From Aspidapion aeneum (taxonomy: Eukaryota > Arthropoda > Insecta > Coleoptera > Brentidae), in assembly GCA_963576565.1 (NCBI GenBank), contig OY755039.1:86323207-86387206 (forward strand): a stretch of DNA of 64,000 nt, given 5' to 3'. The notes under the pieces are model-generated. The model was not told the origin of the DNA, made no database searches, and worked only from the letters and a program-made list of their open reading frames with translations. This document shows positions 21,315-31,585 of this stretch, piece by piece; positions within the stretch are counted from its first letter, which is position 1; every line of letters starts with the position of its first letter. A program made the position numbers and the translations under genes.

Positions 21315-22290
21315 AAAATAAATATCGCACAAAAAATAAAGAAAATATCGAAGAAAAACGATTTTTTAAAAATATAGCCGCCATTTTGTTTTGCAGTGAC
21401 AAGTGTAATTTTTTTTTATATTTTTAAATTGAGTATGTCCTACTTAAAGTAAATTTATCAAAATCAATTTAATTTCTCTTATTTCTCTTAAAACAAGGAA
21501 ATCAGTTTTTTTCTTAACTTTGGCAGCCGCCATCTTGGATTCTGAGGCCGGAAAATCGGGGATCTTCGAATGAAAATTTAGCATTTGGTGCTAGATACTA
21601 CAGGGCTATCAAAACGGACGGGCCACGATCCTCCACTTTGTTGAGGTCATATCCGGGGCTGATTTTTTTTGATGGTCACGTTACGACACAACTGATTGTC
21701 TATAAAATATTGAAGTTGGAATGACGGTTCATGAATATTTGATTTTTTTTTTAAATAAAGCCGGTTTTGAGATTTTTTTTACTATACTCTTTCAGAACAA
21801 TTTTTTTAAAATCTATAGTAGTCCTTAATTTTTCAGAGCCGCTTCATTAGCTCACACAAAAATTAAGTTTAAAGCAGAAGCGAATGTGACAATTACAGAT
21901 GACAAAGTCAAATACATGTCAAATATAACATGGCATGTGGTACATGGCGGGTAATTTGAATTTAAAATAAGAAATGATAAACCTTGAAGATTTTAACCTT
22001 TTAATCATGTTGCTTCCTTACAAAACTTTGGTGAAATATCGGGATGGTGTCATTTCACTGAAATTTCGCGGAAATCTGTAGTGCCATTTTGAAAACGTCT
22101 GACGTCCCATAAGACCCAATGTAAAATTCAGCCCCCGGAGAACAGCTGATTTTTCAGGGTCGTGGCCTCTATTTTTGTGTTGGCCTTGGATACTACTATG
22201 ACAAATATAAAAAAAATATACCCCTTTTGCAGCATTATTTTACAAATTTACTCTACTATTACGCTTAAGGGATGAATTGCTGCAGGTAAA
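21315..22290. repeat. Dispersed repeat R (copy 1), interrupted by a hAT-like element
   Basis: Landmarks in order are AATAAATATCGCACAAAAA, ATATCGAAGAAAAAC, AAATTGAGTATGTCCTACTT, TTTGGCAGCCGCCATCTTGG, GGCCGGAAAATCGGGG, TATAAAAAAAATATACCCC and CTCTACTATTACGC. A second copy is at 29465-29497 plus 33647-33960, so each copy shows the other's uninterrupted sequence. The nature of the repeat is unknown and no coding frame is present. Confidence 0.7.
21601..22188. mobile_element. hAT-like element inserted in repeat R
   Basis: The left end CAGGGCTATCAAAACGGACG and complement of the right end CAAGGCCAACACAAAAATAG share the pattern CA-GGC--CAAAA, followed by GGCCACGA. Flanks GATACTA (7 bp, possibly 8 with the adjoining C) lie at 21594-21600 and 22189-22195. 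The homologous R copy near 33885 lacks these 588 bp, which directly shows an insertion. Confidence 0.75.
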
Positions 22291-22494
22291 TATAATCTCC
22301 ATATCATAATTTTTAAGATAACTTTGTGACAGTTAGCAGCTGTTTACCGTAATAAATAGCATAGGACAACGAAAAAAAGTTGTAAAAAGTTGTCTCAAAG
22401 ATAATGATATGGGGTTTATTAATATCAATAAATGACTGAATATATTTATTAAAAAGTGACATTATTTTATTATCGATACTATTTTTCCCTATGT

Positions 22495-23460
22495 GTCTGT
22501 TTTATAAGAGTTTAAGTAAAATAATCTGGTACCTCTGTTTTGACGTAAGGGTGCAAGCAAGTTTAGAAGCAATAGTAGTTTGGGACAGTTAATTTCCTTA
22601 GTTAAAATTTTATGACCAAATCTTAACGCAAGCTTGTCTCTTCGATTGCTAATAGCGAATTCTTTTGAGAAAGTTAGTGGGCCACTTGAGGTCCACTGAC
22701 ACTGTTTTGGTGCTGTCAAAAAATTGCCCCAGTGCAGTTTCAAAATAATACAAAAGTGCACTAGTGCAACACGAGCTTGGAGAGCCCGTGCCAAAAAATG
22801 TGCACTGAGTGCAACACTGGGCTTGTCAGTGGGTCAAAAGAATACAAAAAATTGCACTAGTTTTGCCAAAAGAATACGAAAACTGCACTAGTGGCCCACC
22901 AGTGCTGCACTTTTTTCCATAAGAATTCGCCATAAGACTATCTTTTCCAATGATTTTTAAGCGTTCTTCATAAATGTACAGTTTTCTGTCTATGACTAAT
23001 TTAAACAGCAAAAAGTTGACAAACTTATATTGAACTCTTTCTAACCTATTACTGTGAATGTCATAATAAGGTGACCAGATCATGCAGCAATATTCAAGTT
23101 CGCTTCTCATTAATGAGAAATATAATATTTTTAAAACTTCAATATATTCTTAAATTCACTACTTGATCGATTAACAAACCCTGACATTTTGAACGCTTTT
23201 GTTATAACATTATTTATATGATCCACATAACGAAACTCTTAATCAAAAAGCACCCCAAGCTCATTTATAAGGTTAACTCTGGATATTTTAATATTGTTAA
23301 TGTTATATGAGAATTTAATTTTGTTTATTTTTCTAGAAAACGTTATAAGCTTGCATTTGCCAAAATTTATTTTCATTTTATTTTTCTGACACCAGGTATA
23401 TAAAATGCAAATATCCTTTTGTATTTCTTTACACTCGCCTTCGCTCTAAATGCTTTTAAA
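22495..23460 (-). pseudogene. Non-LTR reverse transcriptase C-terminal half (Jockey/CR1-type), degenerate
   Basis: Reading from 23460 down, the frames give MKINFGKCKLITFSRKIN, then NNIKISRVNLINELGVLFD (the thumb block L-G-V-x-x-D), then HINNVITKAFKMSGFVNRSS, then MRSELEYCCMIWSPYYD and LERVQYKFVNFLLFK. All are characteristic of the region after the RT catalytic core in Jockey/CR1-like LINEs. After a MITE insertion (22654-22927) the element's end resumes as FAISNRRDKLALRFGHKILT and INCPKLLLLLN. Stop codons and frameshifts separate the blocks. The catalytic F-A-D-D part is not present. The longest open pieces are 22826-23110 and 22489-22794. Confidence 0.75.
22654..22927. mobile_element. MITE with GCGAATTCTT termini inserted in the LINE
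   Basis: The left end GCGAATTCTTTTGAGAAAGT and complement of the right end GCGAATTCTTATGGAAAAAA are followed on both sides by a GTGGGCCAC motif. The inside has repeated GTGCACTAGTGCAACAC-type palindromes. An inverted, truncated second copy is at 53662-53838. Confidence 0.65.
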
Positions 23461-23464
23461 TATT

Positions 23465-24416
23465 TTTCAATTATCAGCCAATTGTAAGGAAGAATAAAAT
23501 CTGAATAGTTTGGGAATGTCATGTGCAAATACTGAGAAAAAAATGATGATAATAAATAAATAAATAAATCTTGATTTTCCTTCAACAATTTAAAAACTGT
23601 AAGGAAAACGTCAATTACAATAGTAATTAGTCTAAATAACTTAAGAATGTATAATCAAGTACAGGAACATAAAATATACCGTACCTAATCAACCTAAACA
23701 AAAAATAAATAAGTAAAATAAAACAAAAATAAGTTAAAAAATAAATAAATTTCACCAAATGATATCAAATAGATCCAAAGAGAAAAGGAACTTTGACTTT
23801 AAAAGGAACTCAGACTTAATATAATATAATAATAATGATATTGTATATACTAACATACTGTAGGTAATTTGATTTATTTATTAATTCGGAGGTCAGATAC
23901 AAAAAAGTAATTTTATTCAATTCGCTGAGTCAGTCATCGGCGATATAAACCAGTAAGAATAAAATTTTTGCTCAATGCGCCCAAAACCCGAAAAGCTATT
24001 GCACACAGAGCGAATGCTTTATAACCCAATAAAGAATTGTTGACACACAAAGGGTCTTTTCAAATGGAAACATCTTTCCTTGTTACCCTTCGCTCCGGTC
24101 TACATCACCCTGATATGCTCGAATTGATATTGGTTATTATTAAACGTAATAATATTGAAAGAATTTAAATTGAAATATTATATCGAATTCAAAAAAGAAT
24201 ATAATATCTGTAAAAGATCTACGAAGACTTGTTAATAAAGAGTTATTATTGGAAAACCCTACACAATTTTTCTTTGGCGCATGCGTAAGCGTGTCGGTAA
24301 ATTGACGAACATCCGCGGGAGTTTTGTAGTTTAACGCTTATCATTCGTGGTGTGCTTTTCACGTCACGATGACATGACGGCTTGGCGACGCATGCACCAA
24401 GAACTGTAAATAGACA
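23465..24416. other. Unassigned AT-rich stretch with an (AATA)n run
   Basis: It contains a short AATAAATAAATAAATAAAT microsatellite near 23553. Otherwise there is no recognisable gene or repeat. Confidence 0.4.
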
Positions 24417-24425
24417 GGACTGCCC

Positions 24426-24824
24426 CAAGGTCTGTAGAGGATAGGTTACCTGGTAACTTTCTGACCAATCAGAGCCAGTTGTTGAAGCGGGAAATGACAT
24501 CACCCGGGGTGCCCATTTAAATAAAAAGCATTTAAGATAGTAGGAAATCTTTAAGTTTCTTGTGTTCTGTAATTGATTTAAATGTAGATATGTTTTATTA
24601 TTTTTCTTAAAGTGTCTCCAATAACAATATTCATAAAATATATAAATATAGTCCGAAAAAAACACCACAAATGTAAAAAATAAACCATCAATAATTAAAA
24701 ATGCTTAGAAACACATGTAAACAAAGCGCTTTACACAAATCGTGGTACTCCAAATGACGCGCTGTCACCTCTCACACTGCTTCGACCATGGAGTTACCAG
24801 GCAACCTATCCTCTACACACCTTG
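24426..24824. mobile_element. MULE-like MITE with 9-bp target duplication
   Basis: The inverted ends CAAGGTCTGTAGAGGATAGG and (complement of right) CAAGGTGTGTAGAGGATAGG continue through TTACCTGGTAAC, about 33 bp. The perfect 9-bp duplication GGACTGCCC is at 24417-24425 and 24825-24833. Nine-base duplications are typical of Mutator-like elements. It is 399 bp and non-coding. Confidence 0.8.
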
Positions 24825-24959
24825 GGACTGCCCAATCAATAAAACTACCCGCCGGCGCCATATTCATGCCAACATTCTGGAAAAAACTCACGATTTTTGA
24901 CGTCTTTGACATTTTGTGTAGAATGCATTATATCAGTATTTTAAACGGTTTAAATCTGA

Positions 24960-26900
24960 AAGTTTGATGTTTTTTCAACTTTTCTTAAAAACTAAGCTTC
25001 TAAGAGAAAAATGTATAATATACTTTATTGTAGACAATAAAATTCCCTTTTTAACATGGTATAACCTTATAAAGTTAGACTAATAACAAACTCTCCAGCG
25101 GCGACCGTTAATTGAAATAATTAAAAAAAGTTGAAAAAATACCTATGTTTTTTCCAAGATTTATTTAATTTTTTTAAAACCTAATACATACAGAAAATCA
25201 TGTATTACATTTTGGTGTACTCAATAAAATTTCCTTCAAAATGACGTATAACATGATTAAATCGGTTTTATAAATAAAACTTCAGGGGCATCCGTAAATT
25301 AAATTAATTTTGAAAAAACAGAAAATAAACCAGTTTTATCTAATTTTCTCAAAAACTAAGCTTAACATGAAAAAACTTGTTCTACTTTTTTTTGTAGACA
25401 GGGAAATTCCCTTTTTAAAAATGTGAAACTCGGTGAGGTTTGACTTATGTAAACTCTCCAGCGACGTCCGTCAATGGGGGTGATTTCAACAAATTATTAA
25501 ACAAAACATGTTTTTATACGTTTTATTCAATTTTCTTAAAAACCAAGCTCTTTATCAAAAAATGTGTTCTATCGTCATAGCGAATAAAATTTCCTTTCAA
25601 ACGATATATAACAAAGTGGAAGTTATTTTATATTTACCGCTCCAGTGGTGTTCTTACTTTAAAGAAATTATTTAAGATCAATCCAGTGAACTAATAAATT
25701 TTGTGTCTTATTAGCTTTTCGGTGGATAATATAGAACGGCGGATAAAAGGTCGAAAGTACAAAAGGTCGAAAGTACAAAAGGTCGAAAATACAAAAGGTC
25801 GAAAGTACAAAAGGTCGAAAGTACAAAAGATCAAAAAACAAAAGGTCGAAAGTTCAAAAGGTCGAAAGTACAAAAGGACGAAAGTACAAAAGATCGAAAG
25901 TGCGGCCGCGGGTCCACATCGACTGGACAGGTCAATTCGACTTGATACGGTAAATTTGTATTTTTAATATTTGTTTTGTCGATTTTTTTTCGACCTTTTG
26001 TACTTTCGACCTTTTATGGCTTTGGCGGCGGGCCCGATAATAAAATGTCCTTTTAAACAGTGTGTCACAAAATGTGACCCATAGTATAGAAAACTTTCCA
26101 GGGGCGTCCGTAAATTGCAAAAATTACCAAAAAATATTATTTTTGTTACGGGTTTCATTCAATTTCCATCAAAATCTCAATTTCAATTTCAATTATGATT
26201 ATGACCAACCCCCCCCCCTCCCCCCCCCCCAAACCGTTGCATAAGATTCATTCAAAAATAACCAAAAACACCTTTTACTACTGTTACTTTCTGCACAAGA
26301 ATATTGCTTAGGGGGGCCATGGCCCCTATGCCCCCTCCCCGTATAACCACCGGTGTTTCTTTGCTTTAAAGAACTTATTTACACACAGTTTCTTTTAATT
26401 TGGAAACATTTTATTTTAGTAGGTATAAATTACGAACCTTTTTGAAGTATTTATCATTAACCTTACTTTGTAATATATCACTTAAAAAGAAATTGTCTTA
26501 TCCTCAATAAAGAATAAAGGCACATTTTTTTCTGATAATCTTAGAAAAGATATTTAAATATGCTAGAGAAACTGATTATTTCAGTTTTTTTTGAAAATAA
26601 CTTTATATTAGTACGCCCCTGAAGCCTTAAATATGGCAACAACCCGACATTTTAATAAAGTTTTTAAAAGAAAATGTTATGTCCTACAATAAAGTATACT
26701 ACATATTTTTTCCTAAAAAGTGTAGTTTTTGAGAAAATTTTGAAAAACCTATAATTAACATGATTTTTCTAAATAATCCCAATTTACGTACGCCACTTGC
26801 TTTTCCTAACCTTATTGACCAATACATCGTTGGAAAGGGAATTTTATTCTCCACAAAAACTGTTCTTTGAAATTTTTGAAAAAAGGTCAGTTTTTGAGAA
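24960..26900. repeat. Degenerate array of about 185-bp units, partly inverted
   Basis: The unit anchor CTCTCCAGCGGCGACCGTTAATTG recurs as variants near 25092, 25280 (CTTCAGGGGCATCCGTAAATT), 25452 (CTCTCCAGCGACGTCCGTCAA), 25638 (GCTCCAGTGGTGTTC) and 26093 (CTTTCCAGGGGCGTCCGTAAA). It is preceded each time by TTTTCTTAAAAACTAAGCTT-like and AAATTCCCTTTTTAAA-like blocks. From about 26600 the units run in the opposite direction (AGTTTTTGAGAAAATTTTG, ACGTACGCCACTTG). A foldback element (25734-26035) interrupts the array. A C-run (26205-26233) lies in it. Confidence 0.65.
25734..26035. mobile_element. Second TCGAAA-type foldback element
   Basis: The left arm is a 16-bp minisatellite AAAAGGTCGAAAGTAC repeated about nine times (25743-25900). 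The right arm is its inverse, TTTCGACCTTTTGTACTTTC at about 25989-26017. The centre is GCGGCCGCGGGTCCACATCG followed by AATTCGACTTGATACGG. It is related in style to 17745-18808 but with a different unit. Confidence 0.7.
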
Positions 26901-27052
26901 AACTGCATAAAACCAAATCAAATTAGGGGGAAATGGTCTTTTGCCAAAAAGTAATATGATTTGCTTCTAGACCGAAAACGGAAAGCCTTTTAAAATGATA
27001 TGCTCTGACTACTAGCCTTTATTTAACTTTCAGTAAGTCTATATTGTTTAGT

Positions 27053-27290
27053 TACGCAGCCCACGAGAAAGACCGGCCCGGGCGCGGAAATATCACGTGA
27101 CTGTAGGAGTCCCACAAAAAAACGCCTCACGGCCCGCTGTCATTATAAAACATGTGTGTGTTCAGTTTTGGTATGTTTGTTTACGTCGATTTTTTTTTAA
27201 TTCGGGCACGAATTTTATGTGAATTTTATCAAAGTTATTAAAATAACGCAGCCCACGAAAAAGACTGTAGTGGGCTGCGTTAAAATAATT
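27053..27290. mobile_element. Element with ACGCAGCCCACGA termini
   Basis: ACGCAGCCCACGAGAAAGAC occurs at 27054 and ACGCAGCCCACGAAAAAGAC at 27247. The right end GTAGTGGGCTGCGT (27269-27283) is the inverse. This gives either a 230-bp TIR element or a short hairpin element joined to a second 5' end. A GC-rich GGCCCGGGCGCGG segment is at 27076. Confidence 0.55.
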
Positions 27291-27414
27291 AATGGCTAAT
27301 GAGTAAATTATAAAGAAAATACCTATAAGATAAACAATGCCGCCAACGTGTAACTAGTGTTGTTCCTTGTCGTTCCAACTATAAAACTGAAACCTAATAT
27401 GTTGCAAACGGGAA

Positions 27415-27985
27415 AGAAGTGGTAAAAGATAAGATCTTGGATAAGATTGATCAAGTAATAGACATCCTTAGTGACATTTTCGATAGTGAGAGTGAAAAAT
27501 GTGTTCCGTTGTCATTTCTTATTGAACAATTAGGTCTCTTGAAAAGGTAACCTGAGAATCGAAGATATGGTGGATACACTTTAATGTTGGCTTCATCTTT
27601 GTTTATCCAGTTATCCAGTGCATACACGTCAATTTACAATTCTAAGGTAATATGTCTTCCGCACCCTCGCAATATTAAAAAACTGATTTGTAAAATATTG
27701 TTAAAGATAGTAAGTAAAATCATCTCACTTATTCACAAAATCACTTGTTTCTTTTTAATAAATTATTGTGAAATGTTTTATATTGAAAATTTTTCTTCAG
27801 ATAACTCTAGCGAGTGTTTTTGTGGAGAAAAACTATTGTCAAAGCTTGAAAAAATTAGTTTAAGGGCATGTAAAGTTTTTTTAAATAATTTTATTAAAAA
27901 GCACAATGATTTAGTGTCTGCTAATAAATCTTTGAATAAGAACTCAAAGATGGTGACAGTCAAAGAAAAATTAAAAAACTAAAAG
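27415..27985 (+). pseudogene. P-element-like (THAP9-like) transposase fragment, degenerate
   Basis: A single frame reads KILDKIDQVIDILSDIFDSE, then SFLIEQLGLLKR, a TAA, and at once PENRRYGGYTLMLASSLFIQ followed by LSSAYTSIYNSKVICLPHP. The pattern L-x-E-Q-L-x-L followed by R-R-Y-x-x-x-x-L and a hydrophobic S-S-A-Y-x-x-I-Y segment ending L-P-x-P is what I know from P-element and THAP9-type transposases. The part from about 27580 stays open to 27982 but I cannot align its end. The single in-frame stop and the absence of the catalytic aspartates mark it as a remnant. Other HTH transposases share similar R-Y-S motifs, so the family is not certain. Confidence 0.5.
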
Positions 27986-28895
27986 CTTAGGTTTGATATG
28001 TCCAATTTTGAAAGACTTGTATAGATTTGAAGTTACTAACGATATTATGTACCTAATATATATACCTGAAGATATTAGAGTGCAAATTTTGTATAATTTT
28101 TTATTTTATAGATTCAGTTCTTTTATCCATAATAAACACATATATCAGAAATATATTTTTTTCAGTTTTTGTCTATAAAAGAACTAAAATTTTTTGTTAA
28201 TTTATTTAAATTGTGTAAAAACATATAATATATTAAGCAATATAATAAGAATCCTGGGACTTGCTTATAACGCGCCATGGCCGGTCTTTATCGTTGGCTG
28301 CGGTTTAGTTGTTACAACGCTCTATACTTACAATAAACCCGCATTTGCGACCATAACCACTCCAATACAACGTCGTGTATTTAAGCTTGCTAAACAACTT
28401 GTTTCCAGCTTGCAATACCTGACGCAGTGATTTGTCAACGGCAGAAATCCTGCGGTGGCAGCAAAGGTGTCCCCCTCTTTAATAAATTAGTTCGACGATC
28501 TAGAACGCGCGGCTGATTGAGGCATATGGATTCAATTTACTAAAGTGGTTGTAAGTGCAAGAATGACAAGACCAATGCATATTAACCTTTAGAAAAGGCA
28601 ACAAATGGATAAAGTTAATGAAAGCAACCAGAAAAATATATCGACGCCAACAGAAAAAATTAATTAGACTCGATCCAAGTTCGATACAATCCTTAGTGTT
28701 CTTATAATTAAGTCACATTTTTTCGTGACTGTACAGTTCCGTAAGAGCTGCTTAAAGATAAGATGCTGGTCACATAATGTTACATGTCTTGCATAGTCAT
28801 AGCAACTGACAATACCTACAAATGAGCAGAGTGTTGTGATTAAATTGAAGGTGTCTTTTTGTGTTTTGTGACTAAATAAAGTAAGAAACATATTT
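27986..28895. other. Unassigned stretch with a less AT-rich island
   Basis: At 28250-28530 base composition shifts upward in GC and a frame reads through AYNAPWPVFIVGCGLVVTTL and on to a TGA at 28430. I recognise no family. It may be a transposon scrap. The motif AAGATGGTGACAG-AAAAATTAAA at 27945 recurs at 29055, hinting at a broken direct duplication. Confidence 0.3.
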
Positions 28896-28972
28896 TTGGT
28901 CTACCTGAAAATAAATGCTGTTGGGACAAAAAGACCAAGTTGATTTTTTCTATGTTTTCTTTCTTTTTATAT
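28896..28972 (+). repeat. Dispersed repeat S, copy 1
   Basis: TGGTCTACCTGAAAATAAAT, then GCTGT-GGGACAAAAAGACC and TATGTTTTCTTTCTTTTTAT are shared, in the same orientation, with 43436-43513. It is about 78 bp with a few differences and non-coding. Confidence 0.7.
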
Positions 28973-29123
28973 TTAAAAGAGACCTTCGTAACCTATGGAC
29001 CAAATTTAATATTAACAAAAGAAACGGGATTTTATCAAGAGTAAGCCAACTCTAAAGATGGTGACCGAAAAATTAAAGAAAAAGCAATTTTTGACAGCTA
29101 ACGGTTTCGTTAAGGGTATCGCA

Positions 29124-29400
29124 GGCATTATTTATTCATTTCTCTTACCAATATCGTAAGATGAGATTCATATACCGTCTCTATAGCTTTACAAAAGTGT
29201 CACATTAACCATGCAGTATTCTGAAGAGTTCCTTAAAGACGAAACAGTTTACTGTCAACACTTGATAGTTGTCCATTAGATCTTGGACCCCCGAGGGTGT
29301 ACAGCTTTCGAGCTGCCCACGGCAAAATACAAGAGAAACAAAATCTTTCTATGCCCGCTTAGCCAGAAATTTTTTTTGTCTTTTTATTCGTACGTTGGTA
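29124..29400 (+). repeat. Dispersed repeat Q, copy 1
   Basis: The series TTTATT-ATTTCTCTTA, TAACATGAGATT-like, TGTCACA-T-AACCATGCAGT, GAGTTCCTTAA and AAAATACAAGAGAAA is shared in the same orientation with 40610-40855. Similarity is patchy and the nature is unknown. Confidence 0.55.
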
Positions 29401-29656
29401 CGTAAAAAGCAATTTTGTTTTCTTCGGAAGTCAACGAAAAAAACCGTACAAAACAAGACATCGTTATTAAAAATAAATATCGCACAAAAACTACATACAG
29501 GGTGACTGGTAAGTAGACGTATTCCTTTAAGGAGGTGAAAGTAGAGCCTATTTGCTACCAAATAAACATTATTCTCATCTATATCATTCTTAAAGGTTTT
29601 CGAGAAATTCAATTTTTTTAAAAATTAAAAAAATTTTATGCTTTGCGGGACAAATA

Positions 29657-30298
29657 CAGTGAAACCTCCTATAAGCGGACACTCACGGTTCCGTCGATTT
29701 TGTCCGCTTATTGGAGGTGTCCGCTTAAGAGAGGGAACCGCGAAATTTTGATTTATATTTATTAACAATTTCCAAATTTCCACTGCTTGAGATTTTCCGA
29801 TATTTTTCGGCGATCTTTCGTGCTGATAGATGTTCCTTCTCCGAAACGTTAACAACTTCCATTTTTCCACATAAACTAAGAAGTTGTTTTACTAGGCGCC
29901 ATTTCAAAGAGATCCATTATTACCCAACTGAACAATAAAAATAAACACGGCAGTCCCGCCGAATAAAATAATGTTGTAAATACGACGGAAGTATTTAGCC
30001 TCCGCATTAAAACAGAAAGAGGTAACTTTCCGGCTGCAGAGTGCATCGTTGCCAAAATACTTCATAATATTTATGCTCATGTCGTGCAGCGCTCCGTCCC
30101 GTTGTCAGAGGTTCGCGTCCGGTTAAGGGAGGTTTCAGAATTTTTTAACCAAAAAATATTGTCCGCGTCCGGTTATTAGAGTGTCCGGTTATAGGAGGGA
30201 ATTTTACATGTGATAGGCAAAAGCTTGGTTCCAACAAATTTGTCCGCTTAAAGGGAGTGTCCGCTTCATAGAGGGGTCCGCAGGGAGAGGTTTTACTG
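29657..30298. mobile_element. pogo-like MITE nested in the left arm of the 4.15-kb element
   Basis: The ends CAGTGAAACCTCCTATAAGC and (complement) CAGTAAAACCTCTCCCTGCG are flanked by TA (29655-29656, 30299-30300). Motifs GTGTCCGCTTA, GGACACTC and TCCGCTTATTGGAGG alternate inside. The uninterrupted arm sequence is visible at about 33470-33500 on the other side. It is related to 13693-14679 by its CAGTGAA end. Confidence 0.8.
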
Positions 30299-30342
30299 TA
30301 TTTAAAATTAAGGAAAATAATAAGAGCTTTATTAAATGTCGC

Positions 30343-31565
30343 TTTTTAAGTTATAAGCTAACACACTAACACAAATATCAGCATTGAAAATTATTAAAAC
30401 ACTAATGTTAACTATTAAATTATTTCGGTTTAAACTTTTCTTTTCTTGTCAAGTATCTAACTAACGATTCTTTTATGCTTAAAAATTTCGAAAATTTCAT
30501 AGTACATCAATCGTATTGTTAAAAGTTCTCCATTCTATTGTCGTCAAAATAATGTACATTATTTCAGAATTGCCTTTTTGTTTTATTATTAAATAATTTT
30601 TTTAATTCTAGGAGTAACGGTTTTATTTTCGCATTTATAATAAATAAGTTACACTGAAACACTATTTTGCTTTCTTTTCTTATCGCAATTTGGTATGATA
30701 CTGATGTTGGTATTTATTAATACACCGTATGCATTTATTTTTTAATTATAAACTATAAGAAAATTTATCTGTTCTGCTTTAGATCTTTGGCATTTATTTA
30801 TTGACGGTATCTAAAATGGCAACGTTTAGTTTTCCCGAATATGCTGATATTTTATTTATTTATGGTTTTTCAAATGGCTATTTTACATTGTACTGCCAAC
30901 ATAATGTCATTTTGACTTTTATTTAAAAAAAAAAATACAGGAATTAATTAATTATTGTTTTATTATAAAATAAGGCGCCAATTATGTACATGACTTGCAA
31001 GACAGTATAATTTAGGAATGCCTGTCAATAAGTTACACGTTTAATCTATCATCTGTCATGAAAATTTCAAAATTTCTGAACAGAAAATAATAATAGGTAC
31101 TTCTTCACTAGTTACAATTATTACTATTATGTAGTTAGTAATTTGACAAGACAGTTTAGGCCGTACCTAATTAAGGTTAATTTTAACGCCAATGTGTGAC
31201 AACATTTTTATTGCAAAACTAGATTATAAAAGCAAATCAAGTAATTTTATTCTTGTTATAAATGTGATTTTTTCGGAAAATAAAACCGTTACTCTTAGAA
31301 ATAAATAATGTATTTAATAATAAAATAAAAAGGCAATATAATGTACCTTATTTTGACGACAATAAAATGGAGAACCTTTAACAATAATTTGTACGTTTGA
31401 TGTACTATGAAATTTTCGAAATTTATAAACATAAAGGAATCATTAGTCAGAAACTTTACAAGAAAAGTAAAGTTTAAGTCAAAATAATTTGATAGTTAAC
31501 ATTAGTGTTTCAATTATTTTCGATGCTGATATTTGTGTTAGTGTGTTAGCTTATAATTCAAAAAG
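30343..31565. mobile_element. Palindromic element nested in the 4.15-kb element
   Basis: The left arm (30343-30650) and right arm (31250-31565) are inverted copies: AGTTATAAGCTAACACACTA faces TAGTGTGTTAGCTTATAATT. Further matching blocks include TTAACATTAGTGTTT, TCGTCAAAATAA and GAGTAACGGTTTTATTTTC. The arms are about 300 bp with indels. The centre (30650-31250) is non-coding. The host arm sequence either side (AAATGTCGC and AGGGGCC) is continuous in the opposite arm. Confidence 0.75.
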
Positions 31566-31585
31566 AGGGGCCAAATGGAGCTAAT

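Noticed and set aside
28194..28430. 78-codon frame with a hydrophobic stretch, considered as a membrane protein
   Set aside because: It is short, with no homologous motif known to me, and surrounded by transposon scraps. It is kept only as an unassigned island.
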